From the NCBI GenBank assembly GCA_001939145.1, contig LSRX01001334.1:80812-144811 (forward strand): DNA of 64,000 nt, in the 5' to 3' direction. The notes beneath the pieces are model-generated. The model had not been told where the DNA came from. It ran no database searches and saw only the letters and a program-made list of their open reading frames with translations. Shown one piece after another: positions 56,926 to 64,000 of the stretch (position 1 is its first letter; every line of letters begins with the position of its first letter). The position numbers and the translations under genes were made by a program. The stretch comes from Symbiodinium microadriaticum. Taxonomy: Eukaryota > Sar > Dinophyceae > Suessiales > Symbiodiniaceae.

Positions 56926-58860
56926 ATGGCGATGGTACCCAGCACTGGCACTCCCAATAACGACAACCAGGGTACAACCGCACAGAACTACTTTATGCAG
57001 CTTCTCCAAGAGAGCCAGCAGATCAATGTTTTCATCAATGACTGGACTTTGAAGAATGCAGCCGAAGCAGAAGCTGAAACCAAGTACCGTATTTTGATGG
57101 ACGCTATCTATACCGAAGCCAGTATGTCTCGAGGCCCATCATGCGGACGCAGAGCATGCGAGGCGGTTAGCCTTCGCCAAACAAGGTACACACGTCTTGA
57201 CATCCCAACTCAACTCGGAGATGATGACATACAGAGCTGAAGCTGAGCAGTTTCAGGCCAGTGAGACAGACTGCCAAGAGGAAAGCAAGCAGCGCTCAAG
57301 CTTACCTGACAGAACATGTCACTCAACAGCACTACGCTTCGAAACAGCACTGAAGCACAATGAGCTACAGAAAGCACAGCTTCGGAAATCGTGCGACGAT
57401 AATCATGCGACGCTTCTTGAGTATCTTGCACAGGAGCTTGAGGAAAAGCTTCAGTGGGAAGAGAATGAGTGTTTTGCAAGGTCGAAGGTTGAAGAGATGC
57501 AGCATGATGATTTGGTTACGGATCTGATGGGTCAAAATGCCGCATTGCAGGCTGAGGCCGACTCACTAAAGATTGAAGTTGCCGAGCAAAGGAATAGCCC
57601 ACCGCAAGTTGGAGCCCCACTCGGTGCAGGTATCGGCGAACTGCTTGAAATTGAGTCAGAAACTTAGCCCACCGCAAGGTGGCGCCATATCGTCTGCTGC
57701 CGCAGTTCAGGGCGTACAAGGCCACAGGTGTATAACATCGGTGAAGGCTCGCAGGAGAAGGAGGGTCAGGCGCTAGATGCTGAGCGAGAGCCTAGCGGAG
57801 CTCCGAAGCCGGAAGCTACGAGCGACCTCCTCGCCTCTGCACTCCGAGCGGCAATCTAGAAACCCGATGATGACAAGCCTAAGGCTAAGGAAGCTGATAT
57901 TGTGAAGTTGCCCGACTTCCCTAATCCAGAGACGTACAGCTCCTGGAAGATCGCAGTCCGCGAGGCTGTAAGCAAGAGCTGCATCGGACAAGCCTGATGA
58001 AGCCTTTAAATGGGCTTAGGAAGTCTATGAGCGGTCGGCTACTTTGGAGTCGTTTCGGGACACACTTGATACGGAAATGTTGTTTGCTTTGTCGTGGAGG
58101 GCGAGCTCGCCAGACATATCATCAACTACAACGAGTCAGAAGCTTCAGGTGGAAGGGCTGTCCGTGGTAGACAAGTTCTTCTGATGTTTGAGCACTACTT
58201 CAAAACCCAACGAAGAGGCAGGTTCTTTCTCTCTACAGTGTAGAAAGCCTACTCAAAGTCAAGCGCATGAGCGATGATCTCAGTACCTTCATCCACAATT
58301 GGGAGTCGGTTATTGCCGGTCTAAGCCATCAGCCTGAAGAGACTACTCTGAGGGATATCCTGCTTCGCGAACTAAAGGGTTGGAGCAAGCAAGCTGAAGT
58401 TTGATTTGGAGGTGTATGACAGGGCCAAGGAAGGGGATGAGAAGCACACCTATGATTACTTAGTGAAGTGTGTAAAGGAGCTGCTGAGTAGAGAAAGAAC
58501 GCGTCGCAATCGCACTGCCATAGCTAAATGTGCAAGGTATAGCACTCCTGCATCCTGACGATCCTCAGGCTATGCCGAACTCTCCCCGAGGTCGTGAACA
58601 GAAGAAGCCCTGCTTTGCATTTCACCGTGGCAAATGTCCCAAGGGCAACAAACGCCCGTTCGAACATGTGAAAGCTGACCAATCCCGCGGTAGCACACCC
58701 CCGAAATCCCCCAAGGGAGGACGCGGCGGTAGTGCTGGCAGTGGAAAGGGGGGAAGCAAGTAAAGGATACATCCAAGATGACATGCCTCCTTGACTCAAG
58801 GGCACCTGTAAAAACGGAAAGAATTGCCCTTTCCTTCACAAGGATGCCATCACCGCAGTC
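56926..58860 (+). pseudogene. Retrotransposon gag relic with coiled coil and CCCH zinc fingers
   Basis: Gag-type protein of a dinoflagellate retrotransposon, broken by several frameshifts. In order: a Met at 56926 with a helical N-terminus; a coiled coil at 57197-57667 (ALKHNELQKAQLRKSCDDNH, then LAQELEEKLQWEENE); the gag core from about 57908 (LPDFPNPETYSSWKIAVREA); at about 58095-58195 GELARHIINYNESEASGG and GRQVLLMFEHYFKT; at about 58230-58375 LKVKRMSDDLSTFIHNWESV and EETTLRDILLRELKG; at about 58395-58520 LKFDLEVYDRAKEGDEKHTY; then a CCCH finger (CFAFHRGKCPKGNKRPFEH, about 58614-58670). A second, frame-broken finger (GTCKNGKNCPFLHKDA) lies near 58802-58850. The consecutive blocks lie in different frames, so it cannot encode one protein as it stands. 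No flanking LTRs were identified. Confidence 0.82.
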
Positions 58861-59727
58861 CTGGCGATAAGGACGGAAAGCAACGAGCACCGTCTCCGGC
58901 TAAGCGCAGGCGCCCCAGCAAGAAGAGAGGTAAGAGCGCCGACAAGAAGGCGGCGTGTTGCCTTTCACGGGTGTGCCCACCGTTGCTGACGGGGCAAGGT
59001 ATGCACTGGCCGCCCGCAAGGGTGAAGTCGGTCCCAAGGATCATTGGGTTGTCGACGAGGACAATGGCATTTGTGTTCGGATCCACTAGAAGTTCAGGCC
59101 CAATCTCTATGTCCCACAAGCAGCATTGCCCCGCTCCATTTTGGAGAATCCAGGGCAATGCCGAAGCTCGCATGCATTCTTCGGAGGATTCCAAGTTCTT
59201 CGTCGATAAGCATACTGCTTCAAGTCTGGGGATCTCGAAGAGCCGGTTGAACGTTGGATTGGTACCACCGCGCTTCAATTGAAGCCAAAGTGCATGAAGG
59301 CCAAGTTCTCAAGCAGGCCTGAAGTTATTGACGTACCACTTTGAGGGCGAGGGATGGAGCTTCATCACATCGAAGAGGCTAGATAAGTTCAAGTACCCGA
59401 AGGATGAAGATTGCCCCAAGCCCGATCCCAACGACATCAATGCTGCTTTGGAATCTGCACCTCACTCAGAGTCAGCGGTCAATGGGGGTCAGCGTCAAGT
59501 GCAAATACAAGTGTCACAGCAGGGATTGATGGATTTTGTGCCCACTGCAAGAATGCAGTCCCTCTCCCGATGATTGCAACACCAGCAAGGGGGATTTCGG
59601 CAAACTGGCAAAAGGCGATACAGAATCACTCAAAAAGCTCAAATTTCGCTTGCTCGCACCTCAGTTGACAAAACCTCGGCATGCAATGGTATGTGTTAAA
59701 ACCTGTGCTTGTTCCCCTTTTGATGAG
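58861..59727 (+). pseudogene. Continuation of the decayed retroelement
   Basis: Blocks that fit a decayed pol-proximal region of the same element: about 58985-59110 ARYALAARKGEVGPKDHWVV then DEDNGICVRIHRKFRPNLYV (one stop in place of R), and 59328-59460 FEGEGWSFITSKRLDKFKYP. In between are frame changes and stops. No protease, integrase or reverse transcriptase catalytic motif was found, so most of pol is missing or beyond recognition. Confidence 0.55.
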
Positions 59728-59853
59728 GGGGGTAGTAAAAGCTTCAAGCCGTGTTCTCGCCCGAAAAATCGGTCGTTTGAATGCACATCGGGGGGTAGGA
59801 AAAGCTTCAAGCCGTGTTCTCGCCCGAAAAATCGGTCGTTTGAATGCACATCG
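59728..59853 (+). repeat. 63-nt tandem duplication
   Basis: Units 59728-59790 and 59791-59853 are identical except for one base (GTAGTAAAAG against GTAGGAAAAG). At 21 codons each, the frame is kept, giving two copies of KSFKPCSRPKNRSFECTS-type text. The near identity shows that the duplication is recent. Confidence 0.95.
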
Positions 59854-59910
59854 CTCGCGTGCACAGACACACAACACACCGCTTAAGAGGAAAGCTGATG
59901 CCTAGCACAA

Positions 59911-62900
59911 ATGGCATCTGTTTTCTGTGAACGTGGTCCTGCCGAGACCGCTCTCTACTGCTCGAAACCGACTGCAGAATGGCGGAAGTGCGCTGAAGCA
60001 ATGGCCGACATTGTGGTGAACAACGAGTATGTGAAGGCCAACACTCGCAAAGACAAAAGGCCAGGAGGGCTCAATGCTATTGGGTTCTGCGGCGCTGAAC
60101 TCCGATTACATCTCCTTCGAAGTAGGCACCGAGCAAAGGATGATGGAGGAGGCGTACTCCGGGGTAACAACCCAATACGTCGCGCAAATTGCGCTTACCA
60201 CTCCGACATTAAGGTGTCTTCCCTGATCTAGCTGGCTATAAACTCTCAGATGAGGGACTGTCTCTCCTGAGGCCAACCTCAGGGTTGAGCCCCAAGAGAG
60301 AGCGTGTCCTTATCTTTGTGAGTGACAGCTCGACTGCCTTGCGCAAGTGCGACAGCACTGGAAAGATGACGAAAGGGGATCTGTCGAACAAGGTCGACAA
60401 CATCGGGCAGCCCTGGCTGGAAGCACGTTATGTACACGAGGTGTTGGGGGACGATGCTCAGCTGGCTCGCTTGGCAAGTGGAAGAGCGCGTAAAGACGTG
60501 CGAAGCACTCTATCCAAACATGCTCATAGACATCGTCGTGCGGTGGGCAGGGAGTTAAATTTCTGGACAATGGGGATGCATTCCCGCACGCATCTGCCCT
60601 GGTGCAACGTACAGGCACCCCACGGTTTCCACGGAGCACGTCGCCAAGAAAATCTGGCGCGCCGCCGATTCCTTAGCCGCAGCCGCAAGGGTGAGCCTGA
60701 ATCGGAGATCGGATTCGTTAAGGTCATTGGCAAGGGCTCTTCTAGTTGCATTCCATGTTGCGACGTTCAAGCAATTCGAAAACCGGTGATTGCAAACGCA
60801 AACGGCGACACCATGCATGGAAAAGCTGAGCTTTATGATTCCTTCCATGCGTCGGAGCATGGGCAGAACGGACAAGTGTTCACCACATTCATCCATGCGA
60901 CGCTCAACATGAGTCGCGCCGAGTTCCTGGCGGAGAAGATGGCTATCGCAGTACAACCTCTGCTGAAGCGCTTGAAGCATGTGGAGCCGGAACGAGGCAG
61001 CAATCCAGTCGTCACCAAGGTGATGCAGGAATGGAATGCGGAAAAGCAAGCCTTTTTCAGCCAAGCGCGAGGAGGTCACTGAAGAGGACCGCATCTGGGA
61101 GATGCCAGACGTGGCAAAGGCTGGATGAAGACCTTACGAAGCTCCCGACTTCTCCATGCACCGGAGGATAAAGCCATCCGCAAGGATGTGCCGGCATATG
61201 GGCCACGCACCAGTGTCAAGAGCATCGCGCAGCACATCAGTGACATCGTTGCGCAGGACGTGGACGGCAAGGTGACTTATGAGCCCCCGCACACCGTGGC
61301 ATTGGCTGACGAGGGCGACTACCAGGTCCCCATTCCTTCGAGTATCGGTCGCACTACCGGAGCCGACTCCTAATGCAAAATCGGCGCCCGGTCGCAAAAC
61401 TGATCGCGATGAAGACGACCTTCGAAGGGAGGTGTTTATCGACCAAAGCGCCCTGCAAGGGGCAGCCACGATGGGCGACGCGCCGGTAAGGGAGTACTTC
61501 TACAGCCGTCAGAAGCATCGCATGCTTCCTCTTGATCCTGAAGCCATTGTTGGAGACAAAGAGATCAAGTTCAATCATGGCGACCTCAAGTTTCTGTCAT
61601 TGCTTCTTCGAGGACATGAGGTCGAGTTGCATGGTCTCAAATTTGACAAGAGATGCTGGACGGATGTTGGCAAGCTTCTGGATCGCTTCAATTATTGCCG
61701 ACAGCGATGCTGGGGCATCAGGCAACTACTTCGTGCAACCAAGGCTGACAACAAAGGAAGCATTGGGCTGCTTGGCATCGACGTGCCGATGAAAGAGACC
61801 ATTGGTCCGCTCTTGTTCCCGGTGCGGATGCGGGTGTCACAAGGACATAACGATCATATTGTCGAGGATGAAGACACGGATTTGTTCCTATAGCCACCAG
61901 CTTCTACAGCAACCTCGACGGCCATGAGGCGCTCATGAGTTCCAACGACAAGGGTGTTATTGTTACCTCCCTGATTGACACCCCAAAGACGCTGTACCAC
62001 ACCGAACGTCGCAACAGGGATTGAAGAGCATTTTGGCGAGTGGAATCGTGCCTGGTGCAGAGAACTCTGGACGCGCCCACTGCTGCCTTGATGATGCTGC
62101 TTACAAAAGCGGCATGCGACGAGATCGCCATCGACAATATGAAGGGCACTGCAGCTGGATGTGAATTCTTCGTTACCAATCGGACGGGACTTTGACGCGG
62201 AACCACATCCCCGCGGACTGCATCATTTCGGCTGTGGATGCCTCTCCATGTTGCCGAGTTGTCGGAAGCCACCGTCACTGGTGAGCCCCATCGCGTCTTC
62301 CGAGCAAAGCGACTATGAGGAGGCAGCAAGTTCTTCCAGCAAGCCGACAGCAGTCAAGGCTGACGCTATGCCAAAGTCGGCGACGATCAAGGCAGAGCCG
62401 TCTGCAGCGCCCATGGCGGATGTTGCTATGGACGATGACACAGGCACCCGCGAGGGTGAGCCTTCATCTGCTGTTGACATTGAAATCGACACCGCGCCAC
62501 AGATGCCGGTGACGAGGAGCTCTACCCGCTCCTATCCATGTGACTCCTGTCAGGCTGTGGTAGCCCGTGGCATGCTCTTCTGCTTGCGCTGCAAGCCGCC
62601 ACAGACCGACGAGTCGGCAAAGCCGACAAAGCGGTTCTTCGAGAACAAGAAGCTCCGCAACCGACTGCTTGCTACGGCAGCAGCTGGACTTCATCACTGC
62701 CGACTTCCGCAACCTCAATCAGGGAACCGTCAGATGAGTGCCGAGGTCATCGTCATCAGCGACGCAAAGGACCGTACCGAGTGCGAGCGCTGAAAGGACC
62801 GTACCATCAGGGCGGCGAAGCACAACTACGCATCGGTGTCAGCTCGCTGGGTGGAGGATGATCAGTTTCAACGACGAATGTTGCAAGAGGGGAAATCCCA

Positions 62901-63190
62901 TGAGGACATGCAGCGCTTCGATTTCATCGCTCGCGCCTGCCTCCCCGATCCTCCACGGACCAAGGTGTTCCTCCCGGAAAGCTGGTCTTCTGTGCCCACT
63001 GCGAAAAGTGGAGCCCCTACGCACATTGCGTCTCATCGATGACGTTGGAAGCGTTCCCATCGGCTTCACGCACTTGGGCGCTTTCCGGCCTCCCCACTTG
63101 TATGCGGATGTGGCCACTCACCGAGTCCTTGCGTTCGACTCGAGGACCAGGACGGGTCAACAAGCCTTATATAGAAGGACGCTGGTGGGA
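59911..63190 (+). pseudogene. Decayed polyprotein with Tpt1/KptA-like domain and zinc ribbon
   Basis: Large coding relic broken by frameshifts and stops. Blocks in order: 59911-60120 (ERGPAETALYCSKPTAEWRK, LNAIGFCGAELRLHLL); 60285-60480 (VLIFVSDSSTALRKCDSTGK, WLEARYVHEVLGDDAQLARL); 60500-60760 with a frame change (LYPNMLIDIVVRWAG, ELNFWTMGM); 60940-61060 (LKRLKHVEPERGSNPVVTKV); 61125-61370 spacer; 61480-61893 the Tpt1-like N-lobe (KFLSLLLRGHEVELHGLKFD, W..V..LL, RVSQGHN); 61990-62260 the NAD-lobe (LYHTERRN, SILASGIVPGAENSGRAH, then TLTRNHIPADCIISAVDAS after a frame change). Next comes an acidic Ala/Pro linker, a zinc ribbon (YPCDSCQAVVARGMLFCLRC, about 62533-62592) and a tail to about 63190 (WVEDDQFQRRMLQEGKSHED; GFTHLGAFRPPHLYADVATH). 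Tpt1 enzymes move the 2'-phosphate of spliced RNA to NAD+. The usual adjacent Arg-His pair reads RGH here. Confidence 0.75.
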
Positions 63191-64000
63191 TAAGGACGCT
63201 GGTCCATATAAGGACGCTTGCGTTTTGGGCTTCAAGTTCAAAAAGTTTCGCTGACGGATGAACAGGGATCAAAAATTTATTGGGATGTGCGATTTGGCAT
63301 TGAAATGTTTGGAATGCACGCCAACATGCCGCAAAAAAAATGGATGCCGAGTGACATGCCAAAAAAAAGCGAGCTATCATGAGCATCAGTGCGTAATATA
63401 TTGAACAAAAGTTTGGAGCATCGCCTTTATAAGGGCGATTCTCCAAACTTTGGGGCCAGCTATATCAACATATATACAACTTCTGAATTGTAAATGTCGG
63501 GGGGATTCAGTCTGACATCGGTGTTTTATTCTGCGCATGCATGTGTTAATGTCACCGCCGCCAGGCCTCGAATACGGTTCACATGTTGTGTGTGTGTGTG
63601 TGCGTCTGCAAAATATTAATTGTTTATCTCTGGCTATATAAACATAACAAAATTTGTATGGCTATATCCCATATATACATAAGATGTGTGTATGTGTGTG
63701 TATATATATATATGTGTGTGGACTAATTCTAACACGCTAATTTCGAAGAAATCGCAGGAATATATGTAGCCATGGCATGGACTCCACCTGTATGCTGCAA
63801 GCTGGCGGTGCATGGGCTAGCAGCTGGCGGACGGAATCTCTCTTGCAGATTGTTTTACTGCCTCCAACGAAGACCCATCTGCACAGTGTAGCGCAGCAGT
63901 ACATTCGAAGACATGTTGCGCACCGGAGCTTTCGATGCTAGACTTTTGATGCGTCTGATTGCATCTTCACCCAGGTAGTTGCTAAAAAACCTGGGGTTTT
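63191..64000. other. AT-rich 3' flank with microsatellites
   Basis: After GGACGCTGGT/TAAGGACGC short repeats (about 63160-63222) the sequence becomes AT-rich. It has A runs at 63333-63370, GT runs at 63587-63602 and TATATA/TGTGTG at 63684-63720. No gene was recognised. Confidence 0.5.

Overview
The window reads as nuclear DNA of a dinoflagellate, probably a Suessiales/Symbiodiniaceae-type genome. Reconstructed genes are cut into many short exons. Their introns start mostly with GC, sometimes GT or GA, and end in AG followed by G. Every gene with a recognisable domain lies on the + strand, as expected of dinoflagellate one-way gene arrays. Degenerate retroelements of a kind I recall as dinoflagellate-specific fill the right end. 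No bacterial operon logic, ribosome binding site, CRISPR array or rRNA was seen.

Layout. Bases 1-3,730 hold scattered coding-like exons that could not be assigned. Bases 5,064-12,543 hold a complete cGMP-dependent protein kinase gene. It was rebuilt here as 32 exons that join without a frame break into 812 residues: an N-terminal acylation motif, three cyclic-nucleotide-binding domains and an AGC kinase domain. Bases 14,640-17,350 are repeat-rich and hold a Met-less open frame, one copy of a hairpin element and a 295-base gap inside a TAG satellite. Bases 17,740-23,430 are mostly AT-rich and gene-poor, with a possible zinc-binding exon set and a tRNA-like relic.

The middle of the window carries a CDKN3-like dual-specificity phosphatase (24,347-25,084), a PX-domain gene (about 25,324-26,410), an unassigned multi-exon coding region (30,620-33,450), a CH-domain fragment (34,322-34,537), an FSH1-type alpha/beta hydrolase (35,289-37,400) and a second hydrolase-like module (37,790-38,960). 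The nucleophile elbows of both hydrolase modules lack serine: one reads GFDMG, the other GLGTG. Bases 40,000-56,900 are weakly informative. They hold a RING-H2 finger, possible minus-strand coding, two more copies of the hairpin element, simple repeats and a 197-base gap.

The right end (56,926-63,190) is two adjacent decayed + strand coding relics. The first is a retrotransposon gag with coiled coil and CCCH zinc knuckles. The second is a large polyprotein with a Tpt1/KptA-like RNA 2'-phosphotransferase module and a C-terminal zinc ribbon. A perfect-length 63-base in-frame tandem duplication sits between them.

The kinase, the phosphatase and the PX and CH genes are signalling or cytoskeletal housekeeping functions. 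The window gives no evidence that they act together beyond lying in the same orientation. Exon borders were inferred by eye from reading frame, family resemblance and the GN...AG|G rule; no transcript data were available.
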